A DNA stretch of 64,000 nucleotides from contig NJPS01000062.1 of assembly GCA_002946415.1 (NCBI GenBank), positions 930,001-994,000 on the forward strand. The letters run 5' to 3'. The notes beneath the pieces were generated by a model. That model had not been told where the DNA came from. It saw nothing but the letters and a program-made list of their open reading frames with translations, and did no database searches. Below, piece by piece: positions 46,278-58,230 of the stretch. Both the position numbers and the translations under genes were made by a program. The DNA comes from Rutstroemia sp. NJR-2017a BVV2. Its lineage: Eukaryota; Ascomycota; Leotiomycetes; Helotiales; Rutstroemiaceae. Numbering within the stretch: position 1 is the stretch's first letter; each line of letters starts with the position of its first letter.

Positions 46278-47682
46278 ATGCATAAGCGGGCCATTGGTGG
46301 CCTGTATACTACTTCGGCATTGAAATATACACAAGTCAACATTGCTCGATGCACAGCACTATTCATACAGCGATTGAAAGACTTTACTCGGTTTCAGCCA
46401 GCAGTTATTAATATGAGTGCATGGCTACAATATTACTCGTTCGACTCTCTTGTGGAAGCAATCTTTTCCAAGCAGATTGGATTCCTCGCGACAGGCTCAG
46501 ATGTGCAAGGCATCTGTGAGCGTGACCATGAGAACATGATATATTGTGCTTTAGTAAGTTAGGCATACTTTCGGAAAGAGTCCAAAGGTATTGACTTCCA
46601 AATCTAGTGGGGGCAGGTTCCAAAAATCGAGGCGATCACATCGAAGTGGAAATCGCTTACCGGGTCTCCTAAATCAAATCCACTCTGGAACGTAGGTCCA
46701 GTAGCAATCTGTGATGGCTATCCCTGCTAATATCTGGAAGTTCACCGTGGATGCCGTCTCTGATCGACTCGCACATCCAAATGACTCGGAAGATTCACTC
46801 AATGCTTTACTTCGCGTCCACCGAGATTCACCGGATAAACTTGACCTTAGGGAAGTGATTGGTGCGGCCTATATCAACGTGTGAGCTGAGAATCTAGGTT
46901 ACTACGTGCATAGATGCTAACAATTGTGCAGTGTCGCCGCCCATGACGTTGTCGCCATCACTCTGCGAACTATATTTTACTATCTTGCAAAGTCTCCTAC
47001 CGTCTACAAAAAATTACACAACGAGATCGTTCAAGCGGAACGTGAAGGTCTTCTATCTGATCCAACCACATATACAGAAGTCTCATCGCTGCGATATTTG
47101 TAAGTAGCCATATCTGCCGCTGTGTATAGCGCGCCAAGTGTTGACTCCATGATAGGTCGGCTGTTGTAAACGAATCTCTTCGCATTCATGCTGGCGTCGG
47201 GACGATTATGGAACGGATCGTCCCAAAAGGCGGCGTAGAGCTCCATGGCAAAAAGATCCCCGCAGGCACAATCATTGGCGTTAGTGCTTGGGCTATGAAC
47301 CACGACAGAGATATCTTCGGTGATGACGTCGAGTGCTTTCGACCCGAGAGATGGATTGAAAATACACCAGAGAAGCTACAAAAAATGCGCAAAAATATGC
47401 TTTCGGTAAGTAATCTCAATAAATTGTGTTCCATTCTTCGAGAAACCATGATAAAGATACTGACACTTTGATATCATGCTGCAGTGGGGTGCTGGCGCAC
47501 GTAGCTGCATCGGAAAAAACCTCGCCATAATGGAGCTGTTGCCAGTAATTGTCGAATTGTACCGTCACTTTCAATTCAAACTTGCAGATGATACGAAGGA
47601 ATGGCGTGTCTCTGGAACGTGGATTACTCGGCAGACCCAGATGGATATGATTGTTAGCAGGAAAGGGGAAGAAAAGGATTGA
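46278..47682 (+). pseudogene. N-terminally truncated cytochrome P450
   Basis: Six consecutive exons can be read (46278-46553, 46608-46691, 46741-46880, 46932-47099, 47156-47405, 47485-47682), 371 residues, with good splice sites and no stop or frameshift. Matches to the pisatin-demethylase-like P450 class are LQYYSFDSLVEAIFSKQIGF, FTVDAVSDRL, ESLR (K-helix ExxR), CFRPERWIE and the heme loop WGAGARSCIGKN. Missing are about 120-130 N-terminal residues with the anchor and hinge. The I-helix reads AAHDVVAITL where AGSDTTAITL is usual, so the threonine of the proton relay is lost, and the heme-loop Phe is Trp. The gene therefore looks recently disabled at its 5' end and possibly catalytically altered. 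A start at the Met at 46278 would give a protein unlikely to fold. Confidence 0.75.
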
Positions 47683-49673
47683 GGAGTTACTAAGTTCCCT
47701 ACTGTAGGACGATTCGTGATGTTTTCCCTTGGTTTTGTAGACAGCAAGAAAAGTGTTTTTGGATATGTATGTCAATCAGCTTCCGGGAATTTTTGAACCA
47801 GCAAGTAGGGTTTTGATCAGCTACTTAATATGTTTTTATATTCGTCACTGCCGCTGATTCTCTCTTTCGATTCTAAAACACGCAACCCAAAACAGTAGAT
47901 CTAGACGCCCACGAGTTGTACGCCTCACTAACTACATTCTGCATTTTGGATCAGTGCCAGTGATATATCATGTCTAGGTTAGGCTGCAGTCGAAAATTCA
48001 GCCGCAGTATATAAACTGCAGCGTACATGCAACCAACCTTTATCTTCTCTGAACCGGTTGCAACAGAATGATTGTGACCAAAAAGAGGCTGCTAGCTGTG
48101 TAGTCTTTTTAGTATTACGCGGTATTGCGATCATTGGGCTTTTTCCATACGACTATCCTCTTGTCGAGGTCTTTGAGGAATCCAAATGGATGTACAATAT
48201 GGCATTTCCGCAACTTCAGGTCTCACCCAGATCGTGTATAAATAGGGGTGCATTCAATCAACATATGTACTGCAGCAATTTTCATCTGCCCGAACACGAT
48301 GGCAAACGAGTAAAATTTTGGATCAATTGAAGAGACTCATCCTTCATCCTCGACAAGACAGCGGGACATGGTACGAAAGATCATCCTCTCACTCCTCAGT
48401 AGAACATTTGTACAAGACAGAGTTGTAACGTATGTGGCGCCTACTCGTGGTTCAAGAATGAACGAGCTTCCTTCCATAAACGTTGCTCTTTTGTCCGGAT
48501 CGTTCTTACTCCGGTGCGTCACGGAAGATTGTGTCTCCTATTAACGATCCCAGCTACAGAATCTCACAACGTCGTGTCATAGATACTCAGCTGTGCCTTC
48601 TCGAAGATCACCGGAAAGGTATCTTCCCGAAAATCTCCGGTACGACACGTGTATCGCACAAGCTGCTCTTCTGGATTCTCAAAATCCAATGAGGTCTTTC
48701 CTCCATCACGAATCTAAACGGTTGGGAACTCTGGGAACAGGTTACCTTCCTGTATTAGATGCAGGATGACCATATTTGCACACTGAAGATGTATTGTCGC
48801 TTTTTGCATCGTACATAATCCCCAGAAGAATTGGATTCATAACAATCGACGTTAGCGTCGTGATCCACTGGGGATTTAACGGTAATTGAGCTGCCGCTGT
48901 CTGGCACGTTCTTGGGGCTGAAGTGGAGGGCTAGCCAGCTGGAAGCATATATAAGCACCCGGCTTGTGGAACATGCATATTCCTAGTCTAGAGTCTGCTC
49001 TCATCCACCGTTCCTTGTTGTACTACGAGAATAAAACAGCATATCGGAAATATTGGTTCTACCGCATGAACATATGTACCCCTAACCGGGTGTCTGGAGC
49101 TGAACAGCGGGTTGTGCGGTTTTCACGAATATTCGTAACCAATCAATGTGTCCCAGGAATTATTAAGCTTCCACGAAACATATCATTCGGTGCGAAGTTA
49201 CTCAAATATCTCTCAATGCGCGAAAATGTGGTTGACCAACACGGTGTCAAGACCTGGGAGCGATGATTGATGGAGGACTCCCGCCTTGCATCGAGCGGGT
49301 TTAACTCCGCGTATTTATTATGTCTCAAGATTGCAGCAGCGTTCGAGCAATTGATAGGCTAAGTTATATCCGCCTGGACGCAAGTTTCGCGAAACAATTG
49401 GATTGATCACCAGTGTATTGAGTAAAAGGCACGATCTCCGCAAGATATCTCATGGGTCAACATCAGGCGGACTACCTTCAGCAAGGACGGACCGATTGTT
49501 CTGTGAACTTTTTGGAATTGAACTAGTTCAAAAGATTTTATATACACGAAAGGAAATTGTCATTAGACTCATCACAAACACATGGAGCACTTCTATATGC
49601 TCAGAATACCCCCAATCCCCTTAACACTGCCTCTTCTCCAACGCAGATCCATATGCCAACCCCTACTGCGAAA
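47683..49673. other. Long intergenic region, no gene recognised
   Basis: 2 kb. Plus-strand frames near 48058-48330 and 48964-49266 are open but show no family motif, signal peptide or splice continuity. The right end is the 3' flank of the peroxidase gene. Confidence 0.45.
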
Positions 49674-50933
49674 TTAATTGAGGGGAATGGGACAGCCCAA
49701 GTTTGTCAATGTTGGTCCTAACTTGCTAACAATAAAAGCGAGTGCCGCAACGGTAGGCGTAAGGATACCATTCAAATAAGAAGGAACACTTTGAGTAGCA
49801 AGCTGAAAGAGGAAGCAGGCCGTTGTGGTAGCATCTGGAGGGCTAATCAATTTTCCGTCCTTGATCGAGCTACCAAAGTTGATAACGTCGAAACCCCCGT
49901 TTCCGGTAGCACCGCCGAAAAGAACGGGATATTGGAGATACTGTGCAAGGATCTCGACGGTGACATTGACGACGTTGAACGGCACAACACGGTTGGTCCA
50001 ATTATCTGGGATCCGCTCTTGGTTGTTGAAAGAGTAGCTGCCGTCTGAGTTCTTCTGGGCCCCGAAGAATGAGGAAATGGTTTCCTCGTCAGGTTGATAT
50101 CCGTGGTTACCATTTGGCATCAGCTCGTACAAGAAAGAAGAGGCGCCGAAAAGAAGCAGTCCGAGAGGACCAAAGTAGAAATTTGGATTGTCCTTGAGAG
50201 ATTGTTGATATCTTTGGTATCGATATTTCGCGAGACCATTTCGATCGTAGTTCCCACCGGTGGTGTCAGTCATCATCTTGAAAAGAGTTCCATTGAACGA
50301 GAAGTTGTCTCCACCACCGAGGAAATAATCATTACGGGTGAGTGATGAATCTGCTTCGAACTTGTTGTGACCATCGAGACCGGGCTCAGATCCTGTCAGA
50401 GCTGGACTCAAGGAAGTTCGTGTTGTAGCATCACATCCGATGGAAAGCTTCTCCGTAACGAGATCGCCGTCGGTTAAGGTGAGACCGAGAGCAGCTAGCA
50501 GTATGGCAAGGTCATAACCAACGTTGTAGAGATTCTGCTGAGCATCTACAAGTTCATTGAAGGTAGTTATGCCGTCATGAGCAAGGAAATTGTGATTTGC
50601 TGCTGCGTTCAGACCAGGACAAGGCCCACGAATATCATTCGGGCCAGGAGCCACAAATTTGTGAGCATCGTCACCTGGAGCTGGGACTTGGTACCCGCCC
50701 TTCCCGATCCCTGGAAGGCCGTTCTGGGCGTGGTTGTATAGGTACGGTGATTTAATTCCAGGGGCGGGGACATGATTCGGGTTGAATGGGCAAGTGGCAG
50801 CTCCACCTGGTTGATTCCCGCCAGGCTGTTGACGGCGGAAGAGACTGGAATCGACGCCGGGCATTTCAGACACGAAGGGGAAGGCCACAACGGCCTCGGC
50901 CACGAGCGCGATTGAAAGAAGAGCGTATTGCAT
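49674..50933 (-). CDS. Secreted heme-thiolate peroxidase (chloroperoxidase/peroxygenase family)
   Basis: Intronless, 419 residues from the ATG at 50933. The N-terminus MQYALLSIALVAEAVVAFPF is a signal peptide; the longer in-frame start 102 bp upstream would bury it. The proximal heme motif is GPCPGLNAAANHNFLAHDGI, with Cys105 in PCP as the thiolate ligand. Downstream, GHNKFEADSSLTRNDYF supplies the distal acidic residue. Several N-glycosylation sequons are present (NFSFNGT, NWTNR, NVT). Family members halogenate or insert oxygen using hydrogen peroxide (chloroperoxidase, unspecific peroxygenases). Being extracellular, it may act on lignocellulose or xenobiotics rather than in the adjacent pathway; proximity alone is weak evidence. 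Confidence 0.9.
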   Translation of the reverse strand: MQYALLSIALVAEAVVAFPFVSEMPGVDSSLFRRQQPGGNQPGGAATCPFNPNHVPAPGIKSPYLYNHAQNGLPGIGKGGYQVPAPGDDAHKFVAPGPNDIRGPCPGLNAAANHNFLAHDGITTFNELVDAQQNLYNVGYDLAILLAALGLTLTDGDLVTEKLSIGCDATTRTSLSPALTGSEPGLDGHNKFEADSSLTRNDYFLGGGDNFSFNGTLFKMMTDTTGGNYDRNGLAKYRYQRYQQSLKDNPNFYFGPLGLLLFGASSFLYELMPNGNHGYQPDEETISSFFGAQKNSDGSYSFNNQERIPDNWTNRVVPFNVVNVTVEILAQYLQYPVLFGGATGNGGFDVINFGSSIKDGKLISPPDATTTACFLFQLATQSVPSYLNGILTPTVAALAFIVSKLGPTLTNLGCPIPLN

Positions 50934-52945
50934 GGCGACGGGTAACTTGAGATGATGCTGAAATGCGTCTATAATGAATGGAAGGTTCAAAGGAGGAATC
51001 TGTGAGGAATACTTTAACTTTAAATATTCAAACAAGTCTTCCTCGACGCCTAGCAGAAATAGTGTAATGCTGGACCGGCTGCCAGTTTTGAGACTAAAAC
51101 TATAACTACCCGATTAACTTTTCATGATCATCTGTTACACTAATACATTTACAAATCAAGCAATACTCTTATAGGATACAGGGTTATCCCTCATTATCCC
51201 ATATAGTTCATCGACAACCCGCTGGAACCAACCGGGGAATCTACGAACCCAGTTGATTGGTGTACGGATGTTGTGGAATTTCATTCGGACATTCCCCGTG
51301 GCTTTCATGGCCACCCACCCCGAAGACTAATTACCAGGATTGAAAGACTGGAGGAAACTGAATTGATAGTAGCTACGGCACCTAAGCCACTAGCATTAAT
51401 TATAACGAGGGATATAGAATACCAGTACTTCTGCCCTACTTCTGTCCATGTTGGGATCTATGAACTACCCGCTGCAGGACCTGGTCGCTTTAGGTTTTGC
51501 GGCTGCTGAATCCTTTTAGACTACACTTGTGGCGCTACTAAATGTACCAGGCCTTTATATTCATATCCGAAATAAACTCATGAAGCGAATCATAAACCCA
51601 GGTCAGATCCACCGACACTGTCGGTGAGAAAACATACAAGCTGAGACTGACCTTATTTGTATCTTCCGCATAATAACACCGGGGTGCTTCCGATCATCAA
51701 GCAACATACCGACTCATCTGGCCCAAGTCCACACTACGCAAGTGGCGCTTGTCCTTTGCAAGGAGTGATTTTACACTTCTTTGATTATCGATTGATGAAT
51801 GAGAACATTAAGCTGATGTTTGTTGTTTTCGCGATGATATTGTTTGATTAAGCTTTCCAGGGCCGGGGCGGTGATCGACAGCTAGTACAGTAAGTTGCGG
51901 GGAAACACGGGGGCTAAGGTTAGCACCTACCCGTACCGAGGAAGCCTGAATACCCTCAACCAAATCTCCTCAGCTCTTTTAATTTTCATCCGGCAGTTGT
52001 AGGCTGGATGTGTGCCCGAGAAGAATCGACGACTTTAATTTTTATTAAGCCCCTTTCTTTGGCCGATGTCTTTCTGGCCGAGGCTGAATGCACGATCGCC
52101 CTTGCAGGCTTAGATCAACCTATCATAATCATCCAATTAATCTTATAATTCAGATGATGATTTGCGATCTTAGTGCGACCTGTCACAACTCCACTTTTCT
52201 GCCAGATCTCTAGATCTCCAGATCTGCACACCGAGGTCCGTTCATCTGCAGCGGGTGGTTTTGCCACGGTTCTCTTGGACTGAATGCGGATAGGGCCCCT
52301 GGACCACACATAGACATTATTATTCCCACCCAAACGGCTACAACCTTCTGATGGCTGCATCCTGAGTCGCACCCGCAGTAGCAAGGTTCGGGAGATGCTA
52401 CGTGACCAGAGTGTCTCGGGCAGAGGGAGGGGCCATTTATAGCGCACCGAGGCATGGTAAGTTGCTATGCGTCTTATGAGGGGTTGATGACCTCAGCGGC
52501 TTGAATACAATGCTGAGTTTGGATTTCTACGCTTTTTTGAGGGGCGGAGACGAGGTTTGCCTCGGCGATGTTGTCTTTGCTTCGTTAACAGAGCTCCCAT
52601 TACATCAACTCTTCGTGGTCCATGTGTAGTCCGTACATGAAATGATTTGCTTCATGGATTCATATATGCGTCTGGATTGCTCGTTTATCTGCAACTAATG
52701 AGATAAGCCCGGGATTTGATCCTAAATAGGCAAGTCATTGAGCGCCCATGTAAATATCGGTCTGGAAGCTTCATGCATCGGATTGATCCTTTCCGAGCGA
52801 TTCTCCAGGAACCATCTCAAGGGCAATTTCCCGAAACAACTGACTGGATTCGACAGTGATCTTGGCGGGAGGTCGTTCGGGCAACTAGAGATTGGAGAGC
52901 TTCTACAGCTGGCGGGATTCTTGTGGCAATTGATTTGACGCTCAT
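50934..52945. other. Long intergenic region, no gene recognised
   Basis: 2 kb between the peroxidase start and the next minus-strand gene. Only short frames without motif. The block near 52190-52225 repeats AGATCT/CTAGATC-like words. Confidence 0.45.
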
Positions 52946-53670
52946 TCATTGAGGCAACAAATGGGGCCGAACGTTCGGATCAAAATCTTGAGACAGCTCT
53001 GGAATGTCCACGATCCGAGCTGGAAGGCCTTGTGGAAGTGATGGTGATTTATCCGACATAGAGGAATGATCTGCAGGTGGGGCCAACCACCCCAGTATCT
53101 GGATGCATCTGTGACGAGCAAGGAACAAATGGGTGTCAAGAACGAATGCGGAGACTCAGCTGAGCTGCGGCTTGGACGAAGTCGATCAAGATTCGCCTCA
53201 ATATTCAGCACATTTCTGTATTTGAGAATCGATAAGTTAAGGTACAAATCACATGCAGTAGCGGGCGCACTCCCGACTCCTCCGTAAACATGCTTCTTCG
53301 CAAGCAATGCTAAAGCTTTCGCCGTTATCGAAGAGCTTGCTGACTCGCAATTAACCTCAATGTCGGTCAGGGTTAGATTACCAAGAGCCTGGCCTGGAAT
53401 ATTATATCGTATATAGACCAACCCATTATGAGATGAACGCAGCCATGATCCAATCCGGACTGAATTCGGGTCGACATCGCCAAATATGCCTTCAATGCTG
53501 TCTTCCGATAATGTAACCGGTCCATGTTGGGCTTCGACGTCGACGATCGCTCCGCTCTTCCCAAATTTGACCCCAAGTCTCTCGGCACGTCTCAGAGCTT
53601 GGGTTTGTGGTTGTGACAGCATCGTAGAGAATGTTGCCAGCACGACTAGTCTAATCGCCGAAGATAACAA
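52946..53670 (-). CDS. Unknown secreted protein
   Basis: The N-terminus MLSSAIRLVVLATFSTMLSQ plus PQTQA is a plausible signal peptide. The following 115 residues (GKSGAIVDVEAQHGPVTLSE..., SIEGIFGDVDPNSVRIGSWL...) look like a beta-rich extracellular domain. I prefer a two-exon model, 53670-53246 and 53108-52946, with a 137-bp intron (GTACCT...CACAG after a pyrimidine tract), 195 residues ending KSPSLPQGLPARIVDIPELS...; reading straight through gives 242 residues with a less protein-like C-terminus stopping at 52942. No family is recognised. Confidence 0.55.
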
Positions 53671-54275
53671 TCACACCTGTGTGTTTCTGTGAACACGCAC
53701 GTGTGGTAGGACTTCCTGAGGTGAGAGGTGTTAGCGTTCACTTTGGACAATCGTCGTTTTGCCATGGTTATAATTTGTGATAGGTTATGGAAATTGTTTG
53801 CAATTTGCTTGTATATACGGTCGGAAAGACGAAAGAAAGCAAAACTAATATCGCGGCTATTCGCGAGAGAACAGTCTAATCACTGCCCTTGAAGTCGCCT
53901 ATTTGCGAAAAGTGAATTGTCGTTCTATCTCTGTATTTCTGTGTGCTTCTGTAGTAACCCTTGGACCCAGTGATCTTGTCGAGCGACTGCCCGTCGAGCT
54001 TCTTCGCGGTTATTCACTTAAAATATGTGATGGTTTTCAGGACGACACGTCTTGCCGCCGTGAAACAAGGTAGATACGCACCAGCATCTACAGATAACGA
54101 AATACCACTCTTCTACGAGAGTCACCAGATAGTCTCTATGCCAGGTCGAATGTGTAACTTCCACCAGCCAAGTCACAGCAGCCACACTTCTGCGATCCGG
54201 ATAACCGTCATCGGTCTAGAGACATTTCTCCAGTAACTCCCAAGCTCTTCCTACTTCTCCATGGTATCGACAGGC
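53671..54275. other. Intergenic, no gene recognised
   Basis: 605 bp: presumed promoter of the unknown secreted protein (left) and 3' flank of the Mpv17-like gene (right). Confidence 0.5.
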
Positions 54276-54960
54276 CTAGCTCTTTGCGTTCTGCACCATC
54301 CCTAGCCAAACATTCCAAACAATACCTGCTAAGCCTCCCACCAGAGCGCGACCCTGCACGCTTTTCACCACGGCAAAATTCCCTAAACTGACCCAAGGCC
54401 ACAATGTCCATCCCGCCTTCATCATATCCCAGTATTCCTCACCGGCATTCTGCACAGCTTGTTGTGTTGTTGCGCCCTTAAACAGGGCAAAGGTAACGAG
54501 GAAGAGGATGACGTTGAAGGTTGCCAGAACCGTTTGGTCAAGGAAGACTTTGATAAGGGTGTTGAATATCGAGAGAGATTCGTCTGCGCCGGCGCTTTTG
54601 GGGGTCTTCTCAGATCTTGATTTAGAAGCGCTCTTCTTGGATGGGAAAGCAGATTCGAGCAAGGATTGTCTGGTCATGATCCTGTTAGAGATGTTCTAGT
54701 GATGATGAGGATTGCGGTCACTCACAAGAAGAAGTTAGGCGGCGCACTCAACGCAGCATATAGGATAAATTGGAACACCGGCGTCCAATCCAAAGTAAAT
54801 TTGGTCTGTGTCACATTAGCCATGGTCCAGTAGACACTGGCGTTTGGAGGGGCAAGTGGCATACATTCTGCTGTCGTGCTGAAATGAATTGCGCGAGGAT
54901 GTTAGAAGCCCCGGATAATATACAGGATTGGACTGTTGTGTTTACCAGAGCAGAAGGCAT
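54276..54960 (-). CDS. Mpv17/PMP22 family membrane protein
   Basis: Three exons on the minus strand, 54960-54865, 54805-54726 and 54681-54276, give 193 residues in phase. The sequence reads MPSALVNTTVQSCILSGASN, then FTLDWTPVFQFILYAALSAP and PPNFFLIMTRQSLLESAFPS. The family core follows: NTLIKVFLDQTVLATFNVIL, and GWTLWPWVSLGNFAVVKSVQ in place of the common W-x-x-W-P-x-x-Q-x-x-N-F, ending GIVWNVWLGMVQ. About four helices are expected in an organelle membrane (mitochondrial or peroxisomal). The unusual insert between helices 2 and 3 (SKKSASKSRSEKTPKSAGAD) is basic and serine-rich. The precise role of this family is unsettled. Confidence 0.88.
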
Positions 54961-55941
54961 CTTGGACGATTCTCGCTGGGAATAGAGTGGCGCAAGAGGT
55001 GGTGGTGGCTGTTCTGTTTTGTACCTTTTCTTTTCCAAACCAGAATCACAGCAAAATTGTTGAGAAGGATAAATGACGCAAGGTGTGGCTTGTACAGTAG
55101 GACAAGTGGCGCAACTTGTATGAAACTATATTTACCCTCCCCTACTTCCTCGCTTACCTATCGTTGGTCCAACGGTTCTTTTCGGTGGTGCATAAAAGTT
55201 CTATATATATATCTGGCATTTTCCGATTAGTCTCTATGAAAAGCTCTTCTGCAGAAGCTGGCAAGATGTTGCACTTTAGTTTCGAAGCGGCCAAGCTTGC
55301 GATAATTCTGTAGCGCCAGTATCAAAAATAGCACCCTAGTACGGTTCTGTTCTGATCTCACAGGTTTCCTTTCTTCTAGTGAAGATAATAATAACATGAA
55401 CGGGCTCTACGCGCTGCTACTGCAGAGCAAGACTTTTTGGGTGTTTATCATCAGTTTCGAAGCCGTGACACCACGTGATACGACTCACATAATGGACCAC
55501 AAATGCGACTAATCTAAAATTATATGCTCCAACAGTCCAAAATAACATGGATAAATCCGGAGGAAAGTATACACTGCCTCGATTTATCCTATAATAATGC
55601 GCTGATAGAGTGAAATGCGACCACTGCGGACTTTTTGCTATGCTTCATGCCAGCGGAGGCTGACAGACTTCTGTCCCTCTATTTCAGTCCACAGCTACTT
55701 TTGGGAGCAAAAAGCAACGACAAGCAGAATGTCCGATAAGTACAAATAAGCATCTTCCAGTTCTATGTATACTTCCATCGTATCGGGATAGCTTCAACTT
55801 ACCAACTTATGAGTTCAACTTTCTCTCTCTCGACTTGAGGAATCAGAACCTGATTATACTTCACCAGCGACATTAAGTCCAACGGATCCACCGAGTCTAA
55901 ACTCACAATCAACACGCATCGCACATCCTTTCCGCACGACA
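54961..55941. other. Intergenic, no gene recognised
   Basis: 981 bp between divergent genes (Mpv17-like on the minus strand, first tandem secreted gene on the plus strand). A TATATATATAT run lies at about 55203-55212. No coding signal. Confidence 0.5.
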
Positions 55942-56542
55942 ATGAAACTCACTACTTGTTATATACTCGTATGTACGGCTAATTACATTGCTTCAGCACT
56001 CGTTATTGACACATTTACGTTCATCGGCGACAACTCAGACGACTTTAGTTCAAGAATGGTGTTCATGCTAGAATCTATACCAGTATGGTAGCGTTTCGTT
56101 CGATATCTTCCAAGCTAACAGTGCGACTTAGGAAGTCAACACTTACATTGATCATCTAAGTTCACCAGACTTCAATCATACCAATGAAGCTATGTTTGCA
56201 CATTTCTCAGTCGACGATATGTACATGCAATTAGAACATCTACAGGAGCTGGTTGGTCAATCAATTGGTGATCCTATATCAATTTTGGAAATAGCCTCAG
56301 CCCACACTTTGAGCTTGGAAGATTTCCTCCAAGACTTCATCGAGACTGGAGACGGAAATGTTCAGGCTATCATTCCATCCATCTTATCAGAGTGGTGTTC
56401 ACAAGTTTTGCCTAACGTCTTTATGTCGGCTCAGCAAATCGCCATTATCCATCCGTCCTTCGCTGTTAGCAGTCCACCGCCAGGGCCTGCAGTTTGCCCA
56501 ACCTTCAACATCGATTCAAAAACATATCCCATGACATCCTAG
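55942..56542 (+). CDS. Small secreted protein, tandem family member 1
   Basis: Two exons, 55942-56082 and 56132-56542, with a 49-bp intron in phase 0, give 183 residues. The signal peptide is MKLTTCYILVCTANYIASA. The mature part is acidic and helical. Two conserved blocks are shared with the next two genes: WCSQVLPNV and a C-terminal PGPAVCPTFNIDSKTYP. The intron lies immediately after LESIP, the equivalent position in all three genes. No known domain is recognised; size, secretion signal and tandem copies suggest a wall-associated or effector-type role, which is inference. Confidence 0.75.
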
Positions 56543-57562
56543 CAGCTACGAATAGGACCAATAGTACGACCTTAGGCCTATAACCTTTGGTACTTCGCTG
56601 TTGTTTTCTGCTCCGGAAGTACAGGTTGACTGGCATGTGGTATTCTTAAAGTTTCGGTCTCTTTCTGCGATATTTGGCTTCACTGTTCGGGGTTCTGGAG
56701 CCTGCGTACATCTGGAGATATGGTGCAGAGGTTTGGGGGAAGGTTCATGTTATTTTTGAGATTGATCCATCATAATTTGCAAACGAAATGCATCTACTTA
56801 TTTCAGAACATGTGCGCGTCGTACATAATGTCAAATGTTACAAGTGTGCTCATCCATCTGTTACGCTCCTGCGAAATGACAGAAACAATATCGGCTTGAG
56901 TCTAAGATGTATTCCTGCCCGTGGTTGTTGCTCTTTAATTCAGGGGTGGAAATTATGAAGTTGAAAACGGAACGACGACGAGACGAAGGATTTCTGAGAC
57001 GAAGAAAGTAGAGCACGCTAGCATTTCATTCTACCCCCCCTTGCGGCAGACTCCTTGTCTCGACAAGGTAAGCGACTTACGCGCAGCGGTATGCCGTGGT
57101 GTAGAATGAAGTTAATATAGATGTAAGACATGCGTTACCTATTTCTAGCACATTTAGGCTTCTGAACTCCGCCATGCTCGATGAGTCGATGTTTTGCTCC
57201 GCATTTAGACATGGTATTAGCGATAACAACTGTTGGGTATCTCACGATCAGAATGCAAGTTTTGATGCACCAGCATCCCCAACTGCAGTACCTATTTACA
57301 TATTATTGGGTCTGCACCCTGAAACTATCTTTAAATGCCATCATGTTAATATATGGAGCAACATCAAGACTTCTCAATCTTGTTAGTCTTGCGTTCCATC
57401 CTTCACCTGCTGACTTTCTGAATTACACGATTACCCTACTGCTGCAAACTGCGAACCTCCTGTCAACTTGCCCGAGCACAAATACGCTGACGATACCGCC
57501 ATCGAGCTCACGATTCTTAATAAGTTGAGGAACGACATTGATCCTACGTCGAAGCCTTAAAG
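56543..57562. other. Intergenic, no gene recognised
   Basis: 1 kb between family members 1 and 2. Frames at 57181-57528 are open but share none of the family blocks. A C/G-rich dyad (CCCCCCTTGCGGCAG...) lies at about 57035. Confidence 0.45.
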
Positions 57563-58230
57563 ATGAAGCTCGTCTCGTCGATTCTACTTATCCTACCGAC
57601 TGTGGTCAAAATCTCAGCATTGGCAATTGTAGAAAGAGATTCCGAGTCTACTGTTAGCACCAACGTCAATTAACTCCCAGTTGATGAAACCTTGATTTCG
57701 AGCCTCACAGAAATATATAAGAACATACCAGTGAGTTCTAGCTTTCGCTGCTTTCCCTGCACTGCTACGAGGCTACAAAGTATACTAAGCTACTATTCTA
57801 CTAGATAGTGAATGAGTACATCAACAATCTCTCCAATGCGACTGCCGACCAAATCCGAAATGCCAAACATGTGAACGTAAACTTCGCTGATATAACAGAT
57901 GGAGCCGTACATCTTTGCCATGCAACTCACTCTGACAACATCGTTTGTGAGAACAAGGACTCTATCTACCTCAACGCTCTTATTATGAGCGACGCTGTCA
58001 CATACATCACTGCTGGGGCTGATAGCACCAGTCTGGCCGCGACGACCATTGTTCCCGCGTGGTGCTTTCAGATCTTACCTGCCGTTGTTACCATTACCCA
58101 AAGGCTCGCGACATTGGATACAAATATAACCTTCGTTCAACCTCAAGCAAGGCCGAACGTATATCCAACTTTCAACGTCAACGGCAATATCTACATCACA
58201 GTGTCTCTCCCAGGCCAGAGCTCTGATTGA
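57563..58230 (+). pseudogene. Small secreted protein family member 2, with in-frame stop
   Basis: Exons 57563-57730 and 57805-58230 join in phase 0 (GTGAGT...TAG, 74 bp), as in member 1. The signal peptide is MKLVSSILLILPTVVKISAL. Codon 37 is TAA (57671-57673), between VSTNVN and LPVDETLISS. I could find no intron that removes it without breaking the frame. The rest is well preserved: IVNEYINNLSNATADQIRNA, AWCFQILPAV, and a C-terminal PNVYPTFNVNGNIY. Either the gene is freshly inactivated, or translation starts downstream without a signal peptide, or the base is a sequencing error. Confidence 0.7.

Noticed and set aside
46680..46745. Apparent frameshift and stop inside the truncated P450
   Set aside because: A 49-bp intron (GTAGGT...GAAG with a CTAAT branch site) at 46692-46740 restores the family motif NPLWN-FTVDAVSDRL, so no frameshift is needed.
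48964..49266. 100-codon frame upstream of the peroxidase 3' end
   Set aside because: No recognisable family and composition close to random; not enough to call a gene.
57671..57673. Intron removing the stop in secreted family member 2
   Set aside because: Candidate donors and acceptors around it give introns of 16-28 bp or shift the frame.
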